From positions 1-6,354 of the forward strand of contig JAOACV010000164.1 of NCBI GenBank assembly GCA_026417675.1: 6,354 bases of DNA. Direction: 5' to 3'. Of the stretch, positions 1 through 6,354 are shown piece after piece. A program made the position numbers and the translations under genes. The notes below the pieces were generated by a model. The model made no database searches. It saw only the letters and a list, made by a program, of their open reading frames with translations, and was not told the DNA's origin. The DNA is from Verrucomicrobiia bacterium (GTDB lineage Bacteria > Verrucomicrobiota > Verrucomicrobiia > CAIQCK01). Positions within the stretch are counted from its first letter, which is position 1, and each line of letters begins with the position of its first letter.

Positions 1-2448
1 GCCCCTAGCAGGCGCTCAATTCCGTCGTCGAGTGTAAATCTGGCCTTACGCTTCCTCTGGCGGAGCGGTGTAAACCAGCCCCAGCGCCGGGAAGTGATCG
101 AGCAGAAGCTGCGGTCCCGGGAGGGGGATGCGAAGGCACAGACGGAATTTGCGGCGTTGCAGCGCGAGGCGTTGACTGCCAACCCTCTCGTCAGCGGCCA
201 GCCGATCCTGTTTGTGGTCCGCCGGCAATATCAGCCCGGGCATCACAACACCGAGACGTTCTTTCCCGCCGCGCAGCACGAATACAACACCGGCGCGTTC
301 ACGCCCGGAGGCGCGATGAAGACGATTGATTTCGCTCGCGGCGGCGTGGTCAAGACATTGATCGAATTGCCGGACGGCGTCGTGCGGGATCCGGAGGTTC
401 ATTTCAGCGGCCAGAAGATCATCTTCTCGATGCGCAAGAACGCTGGGGACAGCTACCACATTTACGAGATCAACGCCGACGGCAGCGGCCTGCGGCAGCT
501 TACGTTTGCAAAGGACGTGGACGATCTTGACCCGCTCTACTTGCCGGACGGCAGCATCGTGTTTTCATCCACGCGCGAGCCGAAGTATTGCATGTGCAAC
601 CGGCACATCATGGCGAACCTCTATCGCATGGAGGCCGACGGCGCGAACATTCACCAGATCGGCAAGAGCACGCTGTTCGAAGGCCATGGCGCGCTGATGC
701 CCGACGGGCGGATTCTCTACGACCGCTGGGAATATGTGGACCGTAATTTCGGCGACGCGCAAGGGCTGTGGACGGTGAACCCCGACGGCACGGGCCACGC
801 GGTCTATTGGGGCAACAACACCGGCAGCCCCGGCGGCGTGCTCGATGCGCGGCCCATTCCCGGCACGGAGCGCGTGATGTGCACCTTCACGTCGTGTCAC
901 GACCGGCCTTGGGGCGCGATTGCCATCGTGGACCGCGCGCTCGGTCTCGACGGTTCAAACGCGGTCGTGCGCATCTGGCCGGCGGACGCGAGGAGGCTCG
1001 TCAACATCAAGGGAGGTTTCGACGATTTCCGCGCCGTCCACCCGAAATACGAAGACCCTTATCCGCTCAGCGACAAGTATTTTCTCTGCTCGCGGATGAC
1101 CGGTCGCGAGGAGCAAATGGGGATCTATTTGCTCGACGTTTTTGGCAACGAAATCCTCCTCCACGCGGAGAACAAGGCAGGCTCCCGCCTTGTTTTCGGC
1201 TGCTACGATCCCATGCCGCTCGCCCCGCGGCCTCGGCCGGCTGTCGTGCCGTCGCGGCGAGACTTTGGGCATCGCGAAGGTTACTTTTACGTGCAGGATG
1301 TTTACATCGGCACGCACATGACGGGCGTCAAGCGCGGCGCGGTGAAATCGTTGCGCGTGGTCGAGTCGCCGGAGAAACGTTTCTGGACCCTTCCCGCTTG
1401 GGGCGGCCAGGGCATCGAAGCGCCGGCGATGAACTGGCACGACTTCAACAACAAACGCATCTTGGGCACCGTGCCGGTGGAGGCGGATGGCTCCGCCTAC
1501 TTCGCCGCGCCGTCGGACACGTTCGTCTATTTCCAGTTGCTCGACGAGAACGGAATGATGGTCCAGTCCATGCGCAGCGGCACGATCGCGCAATCGGGCG
1601 AGATAACCGCTTGCGTGGGTTGTCACGAGGAACGACGTCACGCGCCGCCAGCCGTGGGACACACTCCACTTGCGCTGCGCCGCGCGCCGAGCCGGTTGGA
1701 GGGCTGGCACGGCCCGCCGCGGCTGTTCAATTACATCGCCGAAGTGCAGCCGGTGTTCACTCGCCGCTGCCTGCCATGCCATGATTTCGGCGGCCAGGCG
1801 GCGCACAAGCTCATTCTCGCGCCGGACCGCGACTTGGTTTTCAACGCCTCCTACAACGAACTTTGGCGCAAGCGTTACATCCGGGTCGTCGGCGCCGGGC
1901 CGGCGGAGACGCAGCCGGCTTATTCGTGGGGATCGCACGCCAGCCGGCTGATCGAAACGATGCGCAAGTGCCAGAAGCGATACGGCACCACGGCGGAGGA
2001 GCTTGACCGCGTCATCACGTGGGTGGACCTCAACGCGCCCTACTACCCGACCTATGCGAGCGCGTATCCGGACAACCTCGCGGGCCGCTCGCCGCTCGAC
2101 AATCGCCAACTCGCGCGATTGGAATACCTCACAGGCGTTCCCCTGAGCAAGCTCGCCGAACACACCCGGCCGCTCGGCCCGCAGATCAGCTTTGAGCGGC
2201 CCGAACTCAGCCCGTGTTTGCAAAAGTTTGCTGACAAGTCCGACCCGAAATATCAAGAGGCGTTGGCGATCATCCGCGCCGGCCAACATCAACTCGCCCA
2301 GCGGCCGGATGCCGATTCACTGAGTTTTCAACCATGTTCGCTCGACCAGTGGCGCGAACAGAAGTATGTGGCGCGGCGGGTCGCCGAGGAACGCAACCGC
2401 GAAGCGATCCGCATGGGGCGGAAGATGTATGACACCAGCAGCCAATGA
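1..2448 (+). CDS. HzsA-related multihaem beta-propeller protein, 5'-partial
   Basis: The reading frame is open from base 1 to the TGA at 2446-2448. The first usable in-frame start is GTG at 94 (784 residues from there, numbering used here), but it has no Shine-Dalgarno and no signal peptide follows, so the true start is probably upstream of the window. The N-terminal two thirds reads as a TolB/WD40-like propeller, with blade motifs such as YEINADGSGLRQLT (about 123-137), YRMEADGANIHQI (177-189) and LWTVNPDGTG (225-234). Two canonical haem c sites follow: CVGCH (507-511) and CLPCH (559-563), the latter after 'IAEVQPVFTRR' as in planctomycete-type cytochrome modules; His615 (GSHAS) is a possible distal ligand. 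A CX4CH variant sits at 263-269 and a CxC pair at 166/168. The C-terminal signature WVDLNAPYYPTYASAYPDN is intact. By family, this is a periplasmic haem protein similar to hydrazine synthase alpha; the actual reaction is unknown. Maturation would need a cytochrome c assembly system not encoded here. Confidence 0.85.
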   Translation, partial: APSRRSIPSSSVNLALRFLWRSGVNQPQRREVIEQKLRSREGDAKAQTEFAALQREALTANPLVSGQPILFVVRRQYQPGHHNTETFFPAAQHEYNTGAFTPGGAMKTIDFARGGVVKTLIELPDGVVRDPEVHFSGQKIIFSMRKNAGDSYHIYEINADGSGLRQLTFAKDVDDLDPLYLPDGSIVFSSTREPKYCMCNRHIMANLYRMEADGANIHQIGKSTLFEGHGALMPDGRILYDRWEYVDRNFGDAQGLWTVNPDGTGHAVYWGNNTGSPGGVLDARPIPGTERVMCTFTSCHDRPWGAIAIVDRALGLDGSNAVVRIWPADARRLVNIKGGFDDFRAVHPKYEDPYPLSDKYFLCSRMTGREEQMGIYLLDVFGNEILLHAENKAGSRLVFGCYDPMPLAPRPRPAVVPSRRDFGHREGYFYVQDVYIGTHMTGVKRGAVKSLRVVESPEKRFWTLPAWGGQGIEAPAMNWHDFNNKRILGTVPVEADGSAYFAAPSDTFVYFQLLDENGMMVQSMRSGTIAQSGEITACVGCHEERRHAPPAVGHTPLALRRAPSRLEGWHGPPRLFNYIAEVQPVFTRRCLPCHDFGGQAAHKLILAPDRDLVFNASYNELWRKRYIRVVGAGPAETQPAYSWGSHASRLIETMRKCQKRYGTTAEELDRVITWVDLNAPYYPTYASAYPDNLAGRSPLDNRQLARLEYLTGVPLSKLAEHTRPLGPQISFERPELSPCLQKFADKSDPKYQEALAIIRAGQHQLAQRPDADSLSFQPCSLDQWREQKYVARRVAEERNREAIRMGRKMYDTSSQ

Positions 2449-2494
2449 CAGACGACTTGCCGCAGGGGGGACAGACAACGCCATCATGGCTGGC

Positions 2495-3310
2495 TTATAT
2501 CGGATACATCTCGCGGCGACGCTGCTTGAACCGGGCCAATTGCCGGCACCCTTTCTGGCGAAGGAACGCTTCGACCTCCTTGAATTTCAGGCCGACTTGC
2601 TCCGGCGCATGGGCATCCGAGTTGACAATAAAAGGGATGTTCAAGGCCATTGCCTGTTCCACGATGGAAAATGCCGGATAGGTCTCCTTCAACTCCAGAT
2701 CGGCGTGACGATAGCCGGACGTGTTGATCTCGATGCAAAGATCGGCGCGGGCGATTTCTTTTAGCGTCAGATCCAGTTCCTGGAGCCCGCGCTGTCCGGG
2801 CATTCGGCCCGACCGTTTCGGGACGTCGAGATGGCTGAGGATATCGCACAGGCCACTGCGCACCATGTGGCGCACCAAGCCATAGTAGCGCGTGTATTGC
2901 TCCTCCGCATCAAAGGGAAGTTCGCCCTTCCACGCTCCCAACTGACACTCGCAGTCGAGGTAATGGACGGATCCTACGATGTAGTCCCAAGGATAACGAT
3001 CTACCTGCTCGGCCAGATACTCCTCCAAGCCTTCCACGTAGTCCATCTCAATGCCAAGCAGCACCTCAATCCGGCCGCGGTAACGCTCGCGCAGGGCGGT
3101 GACCTGCCGGACGTAATCATCCAATTGGTCTTCGCGCATCCGCACGTCGGAGCCGACGCCGGCCGGCAGCGGGTTATGACAGGCAAAACCGATCTCGCGC
3201 AAACCGAGTTCGATTCCGCGCTCAACGCAGGCCTCTATCGGCCCGGTGGCGTGCTGGCACAACGGTGTATGAATATGATAGTCGCCTTGGATGCCCATGA
3301 TCTGCGCCAC
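2495..3310 (-). CDS. PHP-family histidinol-phosphatase-like phosphoesterase
   Basis: A 271-residue cytoplasmic metal-dependent phosphoesterase, the usual length for HisK-type histidinol-phosphatases, which convert L-histidinol phosphate to L-histidinol in histidine synthesis. All PHP metal-ligand motifs are visible: YHIHT (His12, His14), His20, ACHNP (His45), GIEMDY (Glu88), GSVHYL (His116), LSHLD (His160) and NSDAH (Asp232, His234). The position before His45 is Cys, where many PHP proteins have Asp. The start is GTG at 3310; an in-frame TAG lies two codons upstream, so no longer form exists. ATG at 3298 (MGIQGDYHIHT) is an equally good and perhaps better start by comparison with relatives; neither has a clear Shine-Dalgarno. 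The gene converges on the haem protein gene (46 bases between stops) and lies 69 bases downstream of the M20D gene on the same strand. No other his genes are present, so the substrate is inferred from the family only; other PHP phosphoesterase substrates remain possible. Confidence 0.9.
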   Translation of the reverse strand: MAQIMGIQGDYHIHTPLCQHATGPIEACVERGIELGLREIGFACHNPLPAGVGSDVRMREDQLDDYVRQVTALRERYRGRIEVLLGIEMDYVEGLEEYLAEQVDRYPWDYIVGSVHYLDCECQLGAWKGELPFDAEEQYTRYYGLVRHMVRSGLCDILSHLDVPKRSGRMPGQRGLQELDLTLKEIARADLCIEINTSGYRHADLELKETYPAFSIVEQAMALNIPFIVNSDAHAPEQVGLKFKEVEAFLRQKGCRQLARFKQRRREMYPI

Positions 3311-3379
3311 ACTCTAAATGGCAGGGCGGAGGCGGCCAAGAGAAAGTTGGCAGGAAGACGCTGCGCGAAGCGCAAAGAG

Positions 3380-4726
3380 CTACCGTTTCCCCATGAGTTC
3401 GAGCACCGCAGCAGTCATCGTCAGCACGCCCGTCTTGATCGTCGGTTCAGGCTGGGGATGGTAGAGGGGCGAATGCAGCGCTGGCAGCGGCGCGCCGCCG
3501 CGCTGGCTCTCCTGCCAGCGTTTTGCGTCCACCGAGCCGAGCCAGAACATCAGGATGGGAATCTTGTCCTCCGTGCGGCCATATAACCCGAAATCCTCCG
3601 CGCCCATTGTCGCTTTGCGCTTGAGCACCTTGTCCGCGCCAAGCCACTTGGCGAACACGCGGGCCATGCGTTGCGACAGCGCGGGGTCGTTGTAGGTCGC
3701 CTTCGCGCCCTCCGGGGCGACCGTCACCGTCGGCAGGCGGTCTTCCGGGATGCCCGCCGCCAGCGCCTGGCCGCGCGCGATGCGCTCAATAGCCGCCAGC
3801 GTCTGCTCCCGCACCGCGTCGGTGTAGGACCGGACCGTCAACTGCAACCGCACTTCGTCGGGAATGATGTTGTGTTTGGTGCCGCCATGGATGGAACCGA
3901 CCGTCACCACCGCCGGTTCTGTCGGTTCGATCTCGCGGCTGACGATGGTCTGCAACGCCAGCACGATCTGCGCGGCCAGCACCACCGGGTCCTTGGCCTT
4001 GTTCGGCATCGCACCGTGGCCTCCAAGGCCGCGCACGACGATGTCCACCGAGTCGGAGTTGGCCAGCGCGAACCCTTCCGTGTATCCGACGCTGCCCGCC
4101 GGAATGTCCGCGCCGACATGCAACGCCAGACAATAGTTCGGCTTGGGGAACCGCGTGAACAACCCGTCCGCCAGCATCTTCTTCGCGCCGCCAACACGCT
4201 CCTCCGCAGGCTGGCCGATCAACACCAGTGTGCCGCGCCAAAACTCCTTCAACTCCCCGAGCACCCGCGCCACGCCCACCATGCAGGTCATGTGAACGTC
4301 GTGCCCGCAGGCGTGCATGACGTTCACCTCTTGGCCCTTGTCATCGGTTGTCGTGACCCTGCTCGCGTAGGGCAGGCCCGTCTGCTCCTTCACCGGCAAG
4401 GCGTCCATGTCTGCGCGCACCAGCACCGTCGGCCCGGCTCCGTTCTTAAGCACTGCCACGACGCCGTGTCCGCCAACCTTCTCCGTCACCTCCAGGCCCT
4501 GTTGCCTCAATTCGCTCGCGAGCCGCGCCGATGTTTTCACCTCGTGATACGACAGCTCCGGGTTTGCATGGAGATGTTTGTAAAGCGCGTCAAGCTGCTC
4601 GTAAGCGGCGTCCACCCGCGCCTGCACCCGCCCGCGCAACGCCCCGATCTCTTGCGCCGAACACAGCGCAGCGGTCATGAGCAGCGCGAGGAGTCCAAAT
4701 GATGAAGAGCTTGGAAATGGCTTCAT
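3380..4726 (-). CDS. Exported M20D-family amidohydrolase (metallo-carboxypeptidase type)
   Basis: A complete 448-residue zinc/manganese-type hydrolase of peptidase family M20D, whose members cleave amide bonds of N-acyl amino acids, amino-acid conjugates or short peptides. Residues 1-24 form a signal peptide (hydrophobic GLLALLMTAAL, then CSA before Gln25, a signal peptidase I site), so it probably acts in the periplasm. Motifs in order: RADMDALP (104-111), HACGHDVH (138-145; Cys140 and His142), QPAEE (172-176), LHVG (His203), GGHGAMP (235-241, the dimerisation-domain histidine), MGAEDFGLY (374-382) and LHSPLYHP (His418). Together these supply the Cys-His-Glu-His-His metal set of the M20D/indole-acetyl-amino-acid hydrolase group, so the enzyme looks catalytically intact. 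ATG at 4726 is chosen because it begins a canonical signal peptide; there is no Shine-Dalgarno. The PHP gene follows 69 bases downstream on the same strand, so a two-gene transcript is possible. The substrate cannot be told; the 'hippurate hydrolase' or 'amidohydrolase' labels often used for the family are not specific. Confidence 0.93.
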   Translation of the reverse strand: MKPFPSSSSFGLLALLMTAALCSAQEIGALRGRVQARVDAAYEQLDALYKHLHANPELSYHEVKTSARLASELRQQGLEVTEKVGGHGVVAVLKNGAGPTVLVRADMDALPVKEQTGLPYASRVTTTDDKGQEVNVMHACGHDVHMTCMVGVARVLGELKEFWRGTLVLIGQPAEERVGGAKKMLADGLFTRFPKPNYCLALHVGADIPAGSVGYTEGFALANSDSVDIVVRGLGGHGAMPNKAKDPVVLAAQIVLALQTIVSREIEPTEPAVVTVGSIHGGTKHNIIPDEVRLQLTVRSYTDAVREQTLAAIERIARGQALAAGIPEDRLPTVTVAPEGAKATYNDPALSQRMARVFAKWLGADKVLKRKATMGAEDFGLYGRTEDKIPILMFWLGSVDAKRWQESQRGGAPLPALHSPLYHPQPEPTIKTGVLTMTAAVLELMGKR

Positions 4727-4735
4727 GATGCGCCG

Positions 4736-4764
4736 AGCTTACCGCGAAAGCGTCCCGGCGACAA
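4736..4764 (-). promoter_or_regulatory. Weak promoter-like element for the M20D gene
   Basis: On the minus strand, TTGTCG (4764-4759) is separated by 17 bases from TAAGCT (4741-4736). This partly matches sigma-70 -35 and -10 boxes; the -10 match is poor (three of six). The ATG at 4726 lies ten bases beyond the -10, so a transcript from here would be nearly leaderless. Such partial matches arise often by chance. Confidence 0.2.
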
Positions 4765-4841
4765 CCGCGCGAACTCTTTTTCCACCGCCTGAATCATCGT
4801 TTGGCCCGCCGGAGTTGCAACCTCTCCGCAACGCTTCCCTC

Positions 4842-4870
4842 TTGACTGTTTTCGAGAAACGGCCAAGGAT
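4842..4870 (+). promoter_or_regulatory. Promoter-like element for the small secreted protein gene
   Basis: TTGACT (4842-4847), a five-of-six match to the -35 consensus, is followed after exactly 17 bases by AAGGAT (4865-4870), a weak -10 (three of six). Transcription would begin near 4876-4878, at or next to the proposed GTG start at 4878, which would make the message leaderless. The same AAGGA can alternatively be read as a ribosome binding site; both functions cannot apply to one transcript. Confidence 0.25.
4865..4869 (+). promoter_or_regulatory. Shine-Dalgarno AAGGA deciding the GTG start at 4878
   Basis: AAGGA ends eight bases before GTG at 4878, a normal spacing, whereas it overlaps the in-frame ATG at 4869 and so cannot serve that codon. 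This favours GTG 4878, giving the N-terminus MKRAWMVLSL, as the start of the small secreted protein. It is the only clear Shine-Dalgarno seen in the window. Confidence 0.4.
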
Positions 4871-4877
4871 GCGCGGC

Positions 4878-5366
4878 GTGAAACGAGCATGGATGGTCTT
4901 GAGTCTGGCGGGCCTGACGGCGCTGTTGGCTGGCGAAGCTTCGGGTCGCGATGAGGCAGCGCAACTGTGCCCGGTGGCGAAGGTGAACATCAGCTACCTG
5001 CCCAGGAGTGAAAAGCTGCTCCTGCATCCTCCCACCTACGGCGGGCAAATATATCTGGGCGGCCGCTACGTCGGTGAAGAGGTGGTCACACAAGGCATCG
5101 AGGTGGCCGTGTTGTGGGCCAACCGCGGCGAACTGCCGTTGCGGGATGTCATCCTGCGGTTGGAGTATCAGCAAGCCACCACCGGCGCCATCCGCACGAT
5201 GGAACAACAGTTGTCGGACGTGAAACCGGGCGGCCGATGGACGATTTTCCGCATCCGCGGCGGGGAATACGCGGACACCAGGCATATCGCCGCGTGGCGC
5301 GTCTCCGTGCTCAGCGGCAATCAGGTGTTGGGCCGCAAACAGTCGGTTATGTGGGCCACGCGCTAG
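4878..5366 (+). CDS. Small secreted protein of unknown function
   Basis: I do not recognise this protein. From GTG 4878 it has 162 residues. The N-terminus (MKRAW, then the hydrophobic run MVLSLAGLTALLAG, then EASG) is a signal peptide with likely cleavage near residue 23, so the product is probably periplasmic or outside the cell. The mature part of about 140 residues has one cysteine (Cys31) and no membrane segment. It alternates short hydrophobic strands with polar turns (for example IEVAVLWANRG, VILRLEYQ, WTIFRIRGG, WRVSVLSG), suggesting a small all-beta, perhaps immunoglobulin-like, domain. The frame stays open upstream to an ATG at 4677, but that version overlaps the start of the divergent M20D gene and buries the signal peptide, so it is rejected; ATG 4869 is a second possible start. 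The acyl-CoA ligase gene follows on the same strand with a gap of 71 bases, so co-transcription is possible. Confidence 0.75.
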   Translation: MKRAWMVLSLAGLTALLAGEASGRDEAAQLCPVAKVNISYLPRSEKLLLHPPTYGGQIYLGGRYVGEEVVTQGIEVAVLWANRGELPLRDVILRLEYQQATTGAIRTMEQQLSDVKPGGRWTIFRIRGGEYADTRHIAAWRVSVLSGNQVLGRKQSVMWATR

Positions 5367-5437
5367 CCGCGACGTTCCCCCGATCTCACCCCACCATGTG
5401 CGCCTTTTCGCGTCAGCCGCCCTCTGCGATCACCGCA

Positions 5438-6354
5438 ATGGGAACCCTGACGGCGCTTTTTGAACGCACCGCCCTCCGTCATAGGTGGCGCCGGGCGATT
5501 TTCTGCGGCCGGGAAAAGGTGCGTTACCGCGACGTGCGGTCCCGGTCGCTGGCCGTCGCGCGGCTGCTGCTGGAAACCTACGGCGTCCGGCCGGGCGATC
5601 GTGTGGGGTTGCTGCTGAAGAACTGCCCCGAGTTCGTTTACGCGGTCTATGGCATCCTTTTCGCCGGCGGCACGATCGTGCCCATCAACAACTTTCTGAA
5701 ACCGCAGGAGATCGAGTTCATCCTGCACGACGCGGGCGTGCGCACGCTGGTGTCGGCAAACGAGGATTTCGGCCCGGTGCTGGAGCATCTGCACGCAAAC
5801 GTCACCGGCCTGCGCCTGCTCGACATCGCCACGCTGCGCTGGGCGGAACTCGCCGCGCCGCAACCCGGCGTCTTGCCCGGCGTGCGGCCGGCGGACCGGG
5901 CGGTGATCATCTACACGTCGGGCACCACCGGCCGTCCCAAAGGCGCGGTGCTGACGCACCGCAATCTGGTGGCTAACATCCAGAGTTGTATCCAGGTCCT
6001 TGAAAGCGTTGAGCGCGACCGCATCGTGCTGGCGCTGCCGATGTTTCACAGCTTCATGATGACGGTGGCCATCTTGTTGCCGCTGTCCATCGGCGCGTCG
6101 GTGCTCGTCATCAAGTCCATCAAACCCTTCCGCAATGTGCTCCTGGAAATGGTGCGCCGGCGCGCGACGGTCTTCCTCGGCATCCCGCAGATTTTCCAGG
6201 CGCTGGCGATGGCGCGCATCCCGTGGTGGGTCCACTGGCTGCTTCCGTTGCGGCTGGCCATCAGCGGCTCAGCCCCGCTCGCGGTGGAGACCTTGAAGCG
6301 GTTCGGCGAACGGTTTCGGTTCCCGCTGATCGAAGGATACGGCCTGAGCGAGGC
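5438..6354 (+). CDS. AMP-forming acyl-CoA synthetase/ligase, 3'-partial
   Basis: This frame has no stop before the window end, which cuts it after 305 complete codons; full-length relatives have about 500 residues, so part of the N-terminal domain and the whole C-terminal lid domain are missing. It belongs to the ANL superfamily of adenylate-forming enzymes, which activate a carboxylic acid with ATP to an acyl-adenylate and usually pass it to CoA. Visible motifs: PGDRVGLLLKNCPEF near the N-terminus, INNFLKP, the phosphate-binding loop YTSGTTGRPKG (159-169), PMFHSF (201-206), SGSAPL (276-281) and EGYGLSE (299-305) at the very edge. These fit a long-chain fatty acyl-CoA ligase, but the acyl specificity is not readable. 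ATG 5438 (MGTLTALFERTA) matches the usual start of relatives; ATG 5396 is in frame and would add 14 residues. Neither has a Shine-Dalgarno. Codon use matches the neighbouring genes. Confidence 0.92.
   Translation, partial: MGTLTALFERTALRHRWRRAIFCGREKVRYRDVRSRSLAVARLLLETYGVRPGDRVGLLLKNCPEFVYAVYGILFAGGTIVPINNFLKPQEIEFILHDAGVRTLVSANEDFGPVLEHLHANVTGLRLLDIATLRWAELAAPQPGVLPGVRPADRAVIIYTSGTTGRPKGAVLTHRNLVANIQSCIQVLESVERDRIVLALPMFHSFMMTVAILLPLSIGASVLVIKSIKPFRNVLLEMVRRRATVFLGIPQIFQALAMARIPWWVHWLLPLRLAISGSAPLAVETLKRFGERFRFPLIEGYGLSE

Noticed and set aside
768..1784. 338-codon plus-strand open frame overlapping the haem protein gene in another frame
   Set aside because: Arg/Gly/Ala-rich out-of-frame translation with no family features; it begins and ends inside the real gene.
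955..2292. Long minus-strand open frame (445 codons) opposite the haem protein gene
   Set aside because: It is arginine/histidine/alanine-rich low-complexity translation typical of the antisense of GC-rich coding sequence, and it has no recognisable motif while the plus strand has a clear conserved protein.
2480..2490. Palindrome GCCATCATGGC between the convergent stop codons, considered as a terminator
   Set aside because: The arms leave a one-base loop, so no stable hairpin forms, and no T-run follows on either strand.
2445..2681. 78-codon plus-strand frame beginning with an ATGA overlap at the end of the haem protein gene
   Set aside because: The overlap looks like translational coupling, but nearly all of the frame is antisense to the PHP phosphatase and the product has no coherent features.
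3362..3374. Short hairpin TGCGC-GAA-GCGCA just downstream of the M20D stop, considered as a terminator
   Set aside because: The stem is only five pairs, the loop three bases, and no T-run follows on the minus strand; it does not rule out read-through into the PHP gene.
3671..4702. 343-codon plus-strand open frame opposite the M20D gene
   Set aside because: Same antisense effect: strongly Arg/His-rich, no domain, and entirely within a well-supported gene.
5363..6235. 290-codon minus-strand open frame opposite the acyl-CoA ligase
   Set aside because: The plus strand encodes unmistakable adenylation motifs across the same stretch; the minus frame is compositional noise.

Overview
The window looks like ordinary chromosome from a GC-rich bacterium of the Planctomycetes-Verrucomicrobia group, most likely a verrucomicrobium. 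The evidence is the HzsA-related multihaem protein at the left edge (a family I associate with these phyla), the near absence of Shine-Dalgarno sequences in front of most genes, and several proteins whose wording resembles verrucomicrobial homologues. This placement is from protein character only; no rRNA or marker gene is present.

Layout: (1) 1-2448, + strand, a large exported-type protein with a TolB-like beta-propeller and CxxCH haem motifs, related to the alpha subunit of hydrazine synthase; its 5' end lies beyond the window. (2) 2495-3310, - strand, a PHP-family histidinol-phosphatase-like phosphoesterase, converging tail to tail on gene 1 with a 46-base gap. (3) 3380-4726, - strand, an M20D amidohydrolase/carboxypeptidase with a signal peptide, lying 69 bases upstream of the phosphatase gene and possibly co-transcribed with it. 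(4) A 151-base divergent intergenic region (4727-4877) with one weak promoter-like element facing each way. (5) 4878-5366, + strand, a small secreted protein of unknown function. (6) 5438 to the right edge, + strand, the N-terminal two thirds or so of an AMP-forming acyl-CoA synthetase/ligase, cut by the window end.

The genes do not form an evident pathway. The M20D and PHP genes may share a transcript, as may the small secreted protein and the acyl-CoA ligase (71-base gap), but no shared biochemical role can be read from the sequence. No RNA gene, mobile element, CRISPR array or long repeat was seen, and there is no gene-free stretch longer than 300 bases. The item most worth attention is the HzsA-related protein: it keeps haem-binding motifs, a CX4CH variant and extra cysteines, but lacks a tyrosine I recall as important in true hydrazine synthase. 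I did not find a convincing new multi-gene system.
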